Assembly: GCA_039804025.1 (NCBI GenBank)
Contig: JBDRZP010000014.1
Span: 1-64,000, forward strand
DNA: 64,000 nucleotides
Origin: a candidate division WOR-3 bacterium
GTDB lineage: Bacteria > Hydrothermota > Hydrothermia > Hydrothermales > JAJRUZ01
Direction of reading: 5' to 3'
Below, piece after piece: positions 43,185-51,119 of the stretch; the first letter of the stretch is position 1; each line of letters starts with the position of its first letter. Position numbers and translations under genes: made by a program. The notes beneath the pieces are model-generated. The model saw only the letters and a list, made by a program, of their open reading frames with translations. It searched no databases and had not been told where the DNA came from.

Positions 43185-44843
43185 ATGGAGAGAATATGGA
43201 TAAAGTTTTATGATAAGGGTGTAAAAAGTGATATAGAAATACCAAAGGTTCCCCTTTTCCACTTCCTTCTTGAAACTGTTAAAAATTTTCCTGAAAAGGA
43301 TGCTTATATATTTTTTGATAAAAGAACAAAATTCAAAGAACTTCTTGTAGAATGTAAAAAGTTTGCTTCTTTTTTGAAAGAAAATGGAATAAAAAAGAAA
43401 GATAGGGTAGCTCTTCTTTTGCCTAATACTCCCCATTTTATTATTTCCTATTATGGAACTATGATGGCAGGAGGAATTGTTGTTCAGTTAAATCCTTTAC
43501 TTTCTGATAGGGAAGTTTCTCTTCTTTTAAAGAATTCAGGTTCTAAGGTTTTAGTGATTCTTGATATTTTACTGCCAAGATTTCTGAATTCCGTTAAAAG
43601 TTCAAATATTGATTTTTTAATTGTTGCTCAGATTGATGAATATTTTCCACTTGTTAAAAGGATTGGTTTTAAGTTTTTAAAAATTTTGAAGGGAATAAAT
43701 GAAAAGTTGAAAGGTTTAAATAGAAAATATTTCTTTTTTAGAGAAATTGAAAATTATAAGGAAATAGAAGATTTTGAAAAAATAGACCCAGAAGAAGATA
43801 TAGCTTCCCTTCAATATACAGGTGGAACGACAGGGATTCCAAAGGGTGCAATGCTTACCCATTACAATCTTGTTGCAAATACTTTGCAAACGATGGAATG
43901 GGTTCCTGATTTAAGAAAAGGTGAAGAAGTTGTTATGGGTGTTTTACCCTTTTTCCATGTTTATGGAATGTCAGTGGCTCTAAATTTTTCAATAGCTTCT
44001 GGTTCAACTTTAATAATTGTTCCTAAATTTCATACCAAGGAAATTCTTGAAAATATAGAAAAATATAAGGTAACAATTTTTCCTGGTGTTCCACAGATGT
44101 ATCAGGCAATAAATAACTTTAAGGATATTAAAAAATATAAATTAAGTACCATAAGAGCATGTATTTCAGGAGCAGCACCTTTACCGCCTCAGGTCAAGGA
44201 TAAATTTGAAGAGTTAACAGGTGCAAAACTTGTTGAGGGTTATGGATTATCTGAAGCCTCTCCTGTTACCCACTGTAATCCCATTTATGGTAAAAATAAA
44301 AGGGGAAGTATAGGTATTCCTTTTCCAAATACTTTAGCAAAAATTGTTGATCTTGAAAAAGGTGAAAAAGAAATGCCTATTGGTGAGCCAGGAGAATTAA
44401 TCGTTAAAGGTCCACAGGTAATGAAAGGTTATTGGAAAAGTGAAGAAGAGACTAAAAAGGTTATAAGGGATGGATGGTTATTTACAGGAGATATAGCAAA
44501 GATGGATGAGGAAGGGTATTTTTATATTCTTGATAGGAAAAAGGATTTAATAATTGTGAGTGGATTTAATGTTTATCCCAGGAATGTTGAGGAGGCCCTT
44601 TTAAGCCATCCAAAAATTAAAGATGTTGCCTGTGTTGGTATTCCCTATGAAAGAACAGGAGAGGCTGTAAAGGTATTTATAGTCCCAAAGGAAGGTGAAA
44701 CCCTTACAAAGGAAGAGGTGATTGAATTTTCAAGAAAGAATTTAGCTAAATACGAAGTTCCTGTTGAAGTTGAATTCGTTAGGGAAATTCCAAGAACAGC
44801 AGTTGGTAAAACTTTAAGAAGGGTTTTAAAGGAAAAAAGTTAA
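43185..44843 (+). CDS. Long-chain fatty acid-CoA ligase (FadD-like)
   Basis: The enzyme activates a carboxylic acid with ATP and coenzyme A. The AMP-binding motif YTGGTTGIPKGAM (about 210-222), VEGYGLSEASPVTH and DGWLFTGDIAKMDEEGYF are diagnostic, and the C-terminal PRTAVGKTLRR holds the catalytic lysine. The 552-residue length fits FadD-type ligases. The exact chain length used is not shown by the sequence. It overlaps the convergent oxidase gene by 4 nt. Confidence 0.92.
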   Translation: MERIWIKFYDKGVKSDIEIPKVPLFHFLLETVKNFPEKDAYIFFDKRTKFKELLVECKKFASFLKENGIKKKDRVALLLPNTPHFIISYYGTMMAGGIVVQLNPLLSDREVSLLLKNSGSKVLVILDILLPRFLNSVKSSNIDFLIVAQIDEYFPLVKRIGFKFLKILKGINEKLKGLNRKYFFFREIENYKEIEDFEKIDPEEDIASLQYTGGTTGIPKGAMLTHYNLVANTLQTMEWVPDLRKGEEVVMGVLPFFHVYGMSVALNFSIASGSTLIIVPKFHTKEILENIEKYKVTIFPGVPQMYQAINNFKDIKKYKLSTIRACISGAAPLPPQVKDKFEELTGAKLVEGYGLSEASPVTHCNPIYGKNKRGSIGIPFPNTLAKIVDLEKGEKEMPIGEPGELIVKGPQVMKGYWKSEEETKKVIRDGWLFTGDIAKMDEEGYFYILDRKKDLIIVSGFNVYPRNVEEALLSHPKIKDVACVGIPYERTGEAVKVFIVPKEGETLTKEEVIEFSRKNLAKYEVPVEVEFVREIPRTAVGKTLRRVLKEKS

Positions 44844-46336
44844 ATTTCAAATCCAAGGGGACAATATTTAAGGGAATTTTTATTTTCTTTGCTTATTTTT
44901 AAATTCCCTTTTATTTTACCCAAGAATATTTCACCCCTTGTTCCCTTGTCTTCTCTTAAAAATTTTTTATAATTATCTGAATAGAGATTACATAGGGAAC
45001 ATAGAATACACATTTTTTTATTTTCCCCAGGATCATATTTATTTAAATTAAATTCACCTTCAATTTTTGATGGGTTAAAAAGATCATAAGGGTCAAGGGC
45101 TTTTTTAATTTTCTTCATTATCTCATATTCTCTAAATCTCTTTGTATATTCAATGTATTTTATTCCAAAACCATGCTCCCCTGTTACAGTTCCTCCTATA
45201 TCAAGGACAAATTCACATATTTCTCTTTTAATTTTTTCTGCTTTTTCCTTCTCTCTTTTTTCAAATATGATACTTGTATGAATATTTCCGTCCCCAAAGT
45301 GACCGTAAGGAATTATTTTAATTTTATATTTATTTTCAATTTTTTCATAGAAAAGAATAAGAGAATCTATTTTTGAAACAGGAACTGTAACATCTATGGA
45401 CTTTTTCCCTCCCTTTAAAGTCCACATTAAATTTGAGTATTTTCTCCTTAGAGATAAAATTTTCTCTTCCTCTTCTTCATTAAAAGGTAAAATTAAATTA
45501 CCTTTAACAAATTTTTTTAATTTTTCAATTTCACTTAAAACATCTTCCTTTTTACCTGTTAGTTCAGTCCATAATAAAAATTTATTTTCCCATTCCATAA
45601 TTTCGCACAGGGTTATATTTTCCTTTTTTATCAATTCTTTTGAAATTTCAAGAATTTCTTTTTTTTCTGATTCAATTAAAATACTCCTTTTATACTCAGG
45701 GGTTCTTATAACTTTTAAATATATTTCTGTTATAAGCCCTAATGTTCCTTCTGAACCTACAAAGATTTTTTCAATAGGATAGAAGAGTTTATTTTTTTTT
45801 AAAAGTCCCCTTGTATTTAAAACTGTTCCATCGGAAAGTAAAATAGAAAGTCCATTTACATAGTTTATAGTTACTCCGTATCTTAAGGCTCTTGGTCCTC
45901 CTGCATTTGTTGCAACAGTTCCTCCTATACTTGCTATATCACTTGAAGCGGGGTCAACTGGATAAAAGTATCCATAATTTTTTAAAAATTCATTTATCTC
46001 ATCAATTGTAAAACCAGGTTCTAAATAAAGTATTTCATCCTCTATGAAGAATTCAATTTTATTCTTTAGTCTTTCAGTGCTAACAACAACACTTTCAGGG
46101 TGAGGGACACACCCACCGCTTCTTCCAGTTGCTTTTCCCCTTGGTGTTACAGGAATTTTATTTTCAAGGAGTAAAGATACAATATCAATAAGTTTATTTT
46201 TTTCTTTTGGAATAAAAACTGCCTTTGGTAATGAATAAAAAAAAGATGTGTCAAAGGAGTATGCATAGAGGACTTCTTCCTCAATAAAAAATTCCTCAGG
46301 AAATTTTTTCTTTAATTCCTTAAAAAGTTTCTTCAT
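44840..46336 (-). CDS. FAD-linked oxidase, GlcD/D-lactate dehydrogenase type
   Basis: The 498-residue flavoenzyme probably oxidises a 2-hydroxyacid such as glycolate or D-lactate. The FAD-binding PCMH domain has PRGKATGRSGG and GGTVATNAGGPRALRYG. The C-terminal FAD-oxidase domain has GHFGDGNIH, GEHGFGIKY and DPYDLFNPSKI. An extra tail holds CILCSLC and a later LKYCP, so four cysteines that could bind one iron-sulfur cluster. No GlcE or GlcF partner is adjacent. It overlaps the zinc-ribbon gene by 17 nt. Confidence 0.87.
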   Translation of the reverse strand: MKKLFKELKKKFPEEFFIEEEVLYAYSFDTSFFYSLPKAVFIPKEKNKLIDIVSLLLENKIPVTPRGKATGRSGGCVPHPESVVVSTERLKNKIEFFIEDEILYLEPGFTIDEINEFLKNYGYFYPVDPASSDIASIGGTVATNAGGPRALRYGVTINYVNGLSILLSDGTVLNTRGLLKKNKLFYPIEKIFVGSEGTLGLITEIYLKVIRTPEYKRSILIESEKKEILEISKELIKKENITLCEIMEWENKFLLWTELTGKKEDVLSEIEKLKKFVKGNLILPFNEEEEEKILSLRRKYSNLMWTLKGGKKSIDVTVPVSKIDSLILFYEKIENKYKIKIIPYGHFGDGNIHTSIIFEKREKEKAEKIKREICEFVLDIGGTVTGEHGFGIKYIEYTKRFREYEIMKKIKKALDPYDLFNPSKIEGEFNLNKYDPGENKKMCILCSLCNLYSDNYKKFLREDKGTRGEIFLGKIKGNLKISKENKNSLKYCPLGFEI

Positions 46337-46985
46337 TCTTTTTGAGAGTATCTTTTAGGAAGGGCAAAAGGGTTAAAAGAATATTTATTATTAAATTTAC
46401 TGGAAATTTTGAAAAGGGAATTAAAAATCCTGAGAATTCCTGAATAAAAAGATATGCTAATTCTTCTTCATATTCCCTTTTAATTTTTTCTTTTAATTCT
46501 TTATCATCAGGATAAATAACCTTCATTAATTTGATAAGAGCCTCTTTACCTTGTGTTTCATAAATTTTTCTCAATAGTTCTTTTTCTTTTAAGTTTTCTT
46601 CTTTTTTTATTTTTAATTTTAAAATTTCTTCCTCTTTTTTTCTTATGAATTTTAATAGTTCACCGTGATTGAAAAACATTCCTTTACAGTTTTCACAGAA
46701 AAGGATAAGTAAATCCCTATATTTTGGATTTAAATATTTTCCCATTTTTTTATTACATTGAGGGCACTTAAAGTTTTTATTTATATCTAAAGGGAATTTT
46801 GTCTTTAAAAGGGGTAAATTAATTTCCTCAAGTTTTTCTGCTTCTTTTTCTTTTATTCTTAAACCGGAAAGGTCAGAGAAAAAAATCCCCCCGCACTGGA
46901 AGCATTGATATGAAGTTTCAATTTGACCGTAAATATTTTTAAATTTTCTTTCCTCTAAATTTATATTACATAGAGGACAAATCAT
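46320..46985 (-). CDS. TFIIB-type zinc-ribbon protein
   Basis: This 221-residue protein starts with two zinc-ribbon units. The first is MICPLCNINLEER with YQCFQCGGIFF; the second is FKCPQCNKKMGKY with LFCENCKGMFFNHGELLKF. The pattern fits the zf-TFIIB family of bacterial proteins. A charged helical region (about 105-165) and a hydrophobic C-terminal segment that may be a membrane anchor follow. Role unknown. It is translationally coupled to sufS (4-nt overlap) and to the FAD oxidase, which hints at a role in metal or cluster supply. Confidence 0.72.
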   Translation of the reverse strand: MICPLCNINLEERKFKNIYGQIETSYQCFQCGGIFFSDLSGLRIKEKEAEKLEEINLPLLKTKFPLDINKNFKCPQCNKKMGKYLNPKYRDLLILFCENCKGMFFNHGELLKFIRKKEEEILKLKIKKEENLKEKELLRKIYETQGKEALIKLMKVIYPDDKELKEKIKREYEEELAYLFIQEFSGFLIPFSKFPVNLIINILLTLLPFLKDTLKKNEETF

Positions 46986-48226
46986 TTAAAAAAGTATCTC
47001 TTAATCTCCTCAAGAACAGAAACAAATTTATCGACTTCTTCTTTTGTGTTATATAAATAGAAACTTACCCTTGCTGAGTTTTCAATTTTAAAATGTCTCA
47101 TTAGGGGTTGTGTGCAGTGATGTCCACTTCTTATAGCAATTCCCTCCTCATCGCATATTCCTGCTATATCGTGTGGGTGAATTCCTTTTATGTTAAAGGA
47201 AATGATTCCCAGGGTTTTTTGTCCCTTATGTCCATAAATTTCAACTCCTTCAATTTCTTTCATTTTTGAGAGGGCGTATTCTGTTAATTCATTTTCATGT
47301 TTTTCTATATTTTCCATTCCTATTTCTTTAAGGTATGAGATAGCAGCAGAAAGTCCTATTCCACCTGCTATATTTGGTGTTCCTGCCTCATATTTCCAGG
47401 GCAGCTCATTCCATGTGGCACCTTCAGTTGTTACTTCAAAAATCATATCACCGCCGTATAAAAAGGGTTCCATTTTAGAAAGTAATTTTTTCTTTCCGTA
47501 TAAAAATCCAATTCCTGTTGGTCCAAGCATTTTATGTCCACTTACAGCAAGAAAATCAAAATCAAGTTCTTTCACATTTATTTTTGTATGTGGAACAGCT
47601 TGGGCACCATCGCAAACTACTATTGCATCACTATTTTCTCGTATAATTTTAATAATTTCTTCTGCCGGATTAATTGTTCCAAGGAAATTTGAAGCAAGTG
47701 TAAAGGTTACTATCTTTGTCTTCTTATTTAAGAGTTTTTTAAGATGTTCAAGGTCAAGGGTCCCATCTGGAAGAACATTTACATAATTTAGTTTTATTTT
47801 TTTTACTTTCCTTAGCATCTGCCAAGGGACTATGTTTGAATGGTGTTCCATTAAGGTTGTGATAACTTCATCACCCTCTTCAAGTTGATGTATTCCTATT
47901 GAATAGGCGCAAAGGTTAAGGGCTTCAGTTGCGTTTCTTGTAAAGATAATCTCTTCCATTGAATTTGCACCTATAAATTCAGCAACCTCCCTGTGGGCAT
48001 CTTCATATTTCAAGGATGCTTCATAACTTAAAGTATGAACCCCCCTGTGAACATTAGCATTGTAATTTTCATAAAATTCTAAAATTGTATCAATAACCCT
48101 TTTGGGTTTCTGTGTTGTTGCAGCATTATCAAAATATATAAGGTCTTTTCCCCTTATTTTTCTTTTTAAACAGGGGAAATCTTCTCTAATTTTTTTTAAA
48201 TCTAAAAAATTCTCTTTTGTTTTCAT
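46982..48226 (-). CDS. sufS: Cysteine desulfurase SufS
   Basis: SufS takes sulfur from cysteine for iron-sulfur cluster assembly. YFDNAATTQKP, the PLP-lysine motif SGHKMLGPTG and the persulfide-cysteine motif RSGHHCTQP place it in the SufS/CsdA class. The 414-residue length is normal. Other suf genes are not adjacent. Its leader carries a T-arm-like hairpin and lacks a Shine-Dalgarno. It heads an operon with the zinc-ribbon and FAD-oxidase genes. Confidence 0.95.
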   Translation of the reverse strand: MKTKENFLDLKKIREDFPCLKRKIRGKDLIYFDNAATTQKPKRVIDTILEFYENYNANVHRGVHTLSYEASLKYEDAHREVAEFIGANSMEEIIFTRNATEALNLCAYSIGIHQLEEGDEVITTLMEHHSNIVPWQMLRKVKKIKLNYVNVLPDGTLDLEHLKKLLNKKTKIVTFTLASNFLGTINPAEEIIKIIRENSDAIVVCDGAQAVPHTKINVKELDFDFLAVSGHKMLGPTGIGFLYGKKKLLSKMEPFLYGGDMIFEVTTEGATWNELPWKYEAGTPNIAGGIGLSAAISYLKEIGMENIEKHENELTEYALSKMKEIEGVEIYGHKGQKTLGIISFNIKGIHPHDIAGICDEEGIAIRSGHHCTQPLMRHFKIENSARVSFYLYNTKEEVDKFVSVLEEIKRYFFK

Positions 48227-48242
48227 AAAATTTTTTTAATTT

Positions 48243-48259
48243 AAAGGATTTGAACCTGC
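48243..48259 (-). promoter_or_regulatory. T-arm-like leader hairpin, copy 5
   Basis: AGG/CCT closes the loop TTCAAAT (outer stem weak: one mismatch, one G-T). The CC ends 19 nt before the sufS ATG. TATAAT at 48272-48267 (minus strand) would start the transcript a few bases before the hairpin. Confidence 0.5.
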
Positions 48260-48273
48260 TAATAAAATTATAT

Positions 48274-48279
48274 TATACT
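48274..48279 (+). promoter_or_regulatory. -10 box (TATACT), leaderless arrangement
   Basis: TATACT ends 7 nt before the ATG at 48287. It overlaps the divergent sufS -10 box. Confidence 0.45.
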
Positions 48280-48286
48280 CTTAATT

Positions 48287-48757
48287 ATGAAGAAATTTAT
48301 ATTTTTTATTCTTTTTCAAACTTTTTTATTTTCAAAGGCAAATTTAAAATTCGGAATAAAGTCCTCCATAGTTTATGAAAATGGTGAGGCCTATCCATTA
48401 ATTGGGATATCTCTTGGTTATTATCCTGTTTCCTATTTTTTTATTGAAGGAAATGGTGAATATATTATGAAAAGTTCCTATAAGGAATTTGCTTTTCCTT
48501 TGACATTTAATTTTATTTATAAGAGAAAATATTTTTCACCTTATTTAGGACTTGGACTTGCTTACCACTTTTATTCCTATGATTCCTATTCTGATAATTC
48601 TCTCGGTTATAGATTTAAGGGGGGGACAAGTCTATTTGATAAAAGTGGTGCCACTATTTATTTTGAGGCAATTTATGATGTCCCTGATTTTTCAAAAACA
48701 AAAGGAAGGTGGCAGTTTACAGGTAGAATTGATAAGGATTTTAATTTTGAATTTTAA
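48287..48757 (+). CDS. Small outer-membrane beta-barrel protein (OmpA/OmpX-like size)
   Basis: The 156-residue protein has a signal peptide (1-17). About eight amphipathic strands follow, such as LKFGIKSSIVYENGEAYPL and YFSPYLGLGLAYHFYSY, and the chain ends in FNFEF, an aromatic C-terminus typical of barrels. Function unknown. It overlaps the epimerase gene by one base (TAATG). Confidence 0.6.
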   Translation: MKKFIFFILFQTFLFSKANLKFGIKSSIVYENGEAYPLIGISLGYYPVSYFFIEGNGEYIMKSSYKEFAFPLTFNFIYKRKYFSPYLGLGLAYHFYSYDSYSDNSLGYRFKGGTSLFDKSGATIYFEAIYDVPDFSKTKGRWQFTGRIDKDFNFEF

Positions 48758-49146
48758 TGAAGGTTAACCATATTTCTGTTGCGGTTAGTGATTTTGAAAA
48801 AGGTGTAGAAATTTTTAAGAAGTTTTTTTCCCTTGAGCCTGAAATTCATTTTTTTGAGGAAAGAAAATTGAAGATAGCAATATTTTACTTACAGAACTTA
48901 ATGTTTGAAGTTATATCACCTATGGAAGGTGAAGATAAGGTTAAAAAATTTCTTGAAAAAAGGGGAGATGGAATTCATCATATAGCATTTGAGGTTGATA
49001 ATGTTGAAAGTATTGTTAAAGATTTAGAGGTAAAGGGATTTAAAATAGTTGAAGGTCCAAGAGAAGGTATTAAAAGTAAAAGTGTAATTTTTCTTGATCC
49101 AAAGGATACAGGAAGGGTTTTAATTGAATTGGTTGAAAAGGAATAA
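48757..49146 (+). CDS. mce: Methylmalonyl-CoA epimerase
   Basis: The enzyme converts (S)- and (R)-methylmalonyl-CoA, the substrate pair of the mutase at 13618. The 129-residue VOC fold has the metal ligands His5 (VNHISVAV), His75 (GIHHIAFEV) and Glu124 (VLIELVEK), and ISPM, EKRGDG and FLDPKDTGRVL fit the family. It is 35 kb from the mutase and meaB, so the pathway is scattered. Confidence 0.93.
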   Translation: MKVNHISVAVSDFEKGVEIFKKFFSLEPEIHFFEERKLKIAIFYLQNLMFEVISPMEGEDKVKKFLEKRGDGIHHIAFEVDNVESIVKDLEVKGFKIVEGPREGIKSKSVIFLDPKDTGRVLIELVEKE

Positions 49147-49283
49147 AAAGTTTAAAAGATTTTGGAAGAGGAAAATTAAGAAAATGAGTTAAATTTAAGA
49201 TAAAGGTGATTTTTGGGGGAAAGGAAATTATGTTTTAATTATCATAGAATAGTAAGAATAATTTGCCTTTATTCCTTATTTTG

Positions 49284-49312
49284 TTGATTTTTTAATTTTT
49301 TTAGTTTACAAT
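49284..49312 (+). promoter_or_regulatory. Promoter TTGATT-N17-TACAAT, leaderless arrangement
   Basis: TTGATT (49284-49289) and TACAAT (49307-49312) are 17 bp apart. The ATG at 49318 follows after 5 nt, with no Shine-Dalgarno. Confidence 0.65.
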
Positions 49313-49317
49313 TTATT

Positions 49318-50064
49318 ATGAAGAAAATTTTAACAGAAGAGGATATTGTAAAAATAATTGAAAAAAGACTTCCGGAGATTATTGAGAAATCACCCTTTTT
49401 AAGATTAAAAATAGAGGAGATAATGGATAAAAGGGCAGTAACAAGGGAGGAGATAAAAGAGATACTTAATGAATTAAAAGCTCAAAGGGGAGAATTAATA
49501 GTTCAAAGGGAGGAATTAAAATCTTTAAAAGAGGAATTAATAGTTCAAAGGGAAGAACTAAAGGCTCTAAAGGAGGAATTAATAGTTCAAAGGGAGGAAT
49601 TAAAGTCTTTAAAAGAGGAATTAATAGTTCAAAGGGAGGAGCTAAAGTCTTTAAGGAAGGAAATGGTAGATGGTTTTAAGATTTTAAGAGATGCTATAAC
49701 AGCATTAGGTGCAAGGTGGGGTATTTTTGCGGAGGAGGCTTTCAGAGAGAGTATGGAGGATATTTTAAAGGAGCTTGGTTTTTATGATGTTAAGAAATGG
49801 GAAGATTATGATAAAGAGGGGATGGTTTTTGGTTATCCATCAACAATTGAGGTTGATCTTGTTATAAAGGATGATAAGCATTATTTGATAGAGATAAAAA
49901 GTAGTGTATCGGATGGTGATGTTTTGAAGTTTAAGAGGATCGGGGAGTTTTACGAGAAGAAAACAGGGGTAAAACCCGAACTTTTCATAGTTTCTCCTTA
50001 TATAAGGGAAGAGGCAAAGGAAAAGTGTAAAGTTTTTGGAATAAAGTTTTATAGAAGAGATTAA
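49318..50064 (+). CDS. Coiled-coil protein with C-terminal PD-(D/E)XK nuclease-like domain (DUF3782-like)
   Basis: The 248-residue protein has a helical N-terminus (1-55). A long coiled coil made of four near-identical 14-residue units (ELIVQREELKSLKE, residues 59-114) follows. The C-terminal domain has a PD-(D/E)XK core: Glu in IEVDLVI and Glu-x-Lys in HYLIEIKSS, the usual catalytic Asp/Glu-x-Lys arrangement. Such DUF3782 proteins are common in archaea, Aquificae and cyanobacteria and have no known role. The single-gene unit has its own promoter. Confidence 0.72.
   Translation: MKKILTEEDIVKIIEKRLPEIIEKSPFLRLKIEEIMDKRAVTREEIKEILNELKAQRGELIVQREELKSLKEELIVQREELKALKEELIVQREELKSLKEELIVQREELKSLRKEMVDGFKILRDAITALGARWGIFAEEAFRESMEDILKELGFYDVKKWEDYDKEGMVFGYPSTIEVDLVIKDDKHYLIEIKSSVSDGDVLKFKRIGEFYEKKTGVKPELFIVSPYIREEAKEKCKVFGIKFYRRD
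49492..49659 (+). repeat. Four tandem 42-bp coding repeats
   Basis: Units start at 49492, 49534, 49576 and 49618. Each encodes 14 residues (two heptads) of the coiled coil. The units are almost identical at the DNA level, so copy number is likely to vary. Confidence 0.85.
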
Positions 50065-50086
50065 AAATTAATGTTGGAGGAAGATA

Positions 50087-50472
50087 ATGAGGGGAGACCA
50101 AAAAGGATTTCTAATAATAAAAGAAGGAGGAAAAATTTTTTATGTGATAACATTAAATTCTAAAAGGTTTAATTCCACAGAATAATTTCAAAAGATAAAT
50201 TTATTTTCTTTGAGATAAGCTCAAATCCATTCAATTCTTTCACAAAAATTAAATACTATCTTCCTTAACCCTCTAATGTTATACTTAAACTTTATGATAT
50301 TAAAGGAGAGTGTTTAAAGACATTTATAAATGGAAGACAAAATGCTGGTATTTATGAAATTAAATGGGATAGAAAAAATGATAGAGATAAAAAGATTCCC
50401 GAAGGTATTTATTTCTTACGCCTTGAAACAAATGATTGCACAATAACAAATAAAATGATAATAATCTATTAA
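50087..50472 (+). pseudogene. Remnant of a secreted protein with a type IX-style sorting domain
   Basis: A frame ending in TAA 50470-50472 encodes SNPFNSFTKIKYYLP, a stop (TAA 50266), then NVILKLYDIKGECLKTF and EGIYFLRLETNDCTI. This is a Por/T9SS or FlgD-like C-terminal domain with an in-frame stop and no intact upstream body. A 32-codon frame from ATG 50087, behind GGAGGAAG, precedes it in another frame and may be the other end of the decayed gene. The stretch from 50065 to 50468 holds nothing else I can support. Confidence 0.6.
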
Positions 50473-51119
50473 TTAATTTTTTTTATTTTTTTAATAAAAT
50501 TCTTAATTTTTTTTTCTTTAAAAAAGAAGGAACCAATACATAAAACATCAGCTCCAAGATTAATTACATAAAAAATATTTTCCTTATTCAACCCACCATC
50601 AACTGCTATTTCAAATTTTAAATTATCTTTTTCTTTTATTTCCTTTAATTCCCTTATTTTAAAAGATGCACTTTCAATAAACTTTTGACCTGAAAATCCA
50701 GGATTTACTGTCATAACAAGAACTCTTTCAACATCTTTTAAGTAAGGTAAAATTCTTTCGATAGGTGTTTCAGGGTTTATTGCAATTCCTGCCCTTGTAA
50801 AATGATGTATTTCCTCAATTGTTTCTTTAACTTTATCTGTCGCCTCTACATGAAAGGAAATAAGATGAGGTATGGAGTTTTTAAACCTTCTTATATACCT
50901 TAAAGGGTCAATAATCATAAGGTGAATATCAAGGGGTAAATTTGTTAATTTTCTGATTGCTTCAACTATCATTGGACCGAAAGTAATATTAGGAACATAT
51001 ACTCCATCCATTACATCAACATGGATTAAATCCGAACCTGATTTTTCAATTTTTCTTATTGTTTTTTTTAAATCTGAAAAATCTCCCGCAATTATGGAAG
51101 GTGCAATTTTTATTTTCAT
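50469..51119 (-). CDS. rpe: Ribulose-phosphate 3-epimerase
   Basis: Rpe interconverts ribulose 5-phosphate and xylulose 5-phosphate. The 216-residue TIM barrel has APSIIAGDF, HVDVMDGVYVPN, DIHLMI, VNPGFSGQKFI and VDGGL, which contain the metal and phosphate contacts. It overlaps the DASS gene by 4 nt as the last gene of the ddl-DASS-rpe operon. Confidence 0.96.
   Translation of the reverse strand: MKIKIAPSIIAGDFSDLKKTIRKIEKSGSDLIHVDVMDGVYVPNITFGPMIVEAIRKLTNLPLDIHLMIIDPLRYIRRFKNSIPHLISFHVEATDKVKETIEEIHHFTRAGIAINPETPIERILPYLKDVERVLVMTVNPGFSGQKFIESASFKIRELKEIKEKDNLKFEIAVDGGLNKENIFYVINLGADVLCIGSFFFKEKKIKNFIKKIKKIN

Noticed and set aside
43158-43436. A 92-codon frame on the minus strand opposite the acyl-CoA ligase start
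   Set aside because: It is an AT-rich antisense shadow that overlaps a clear coding start and its -10 box.
49492-49659. CRISPR array from regularly spaced repeats
   Set aside because: The 42-bp units are contiguous, have no spacers and encode a coiled coil in frame.
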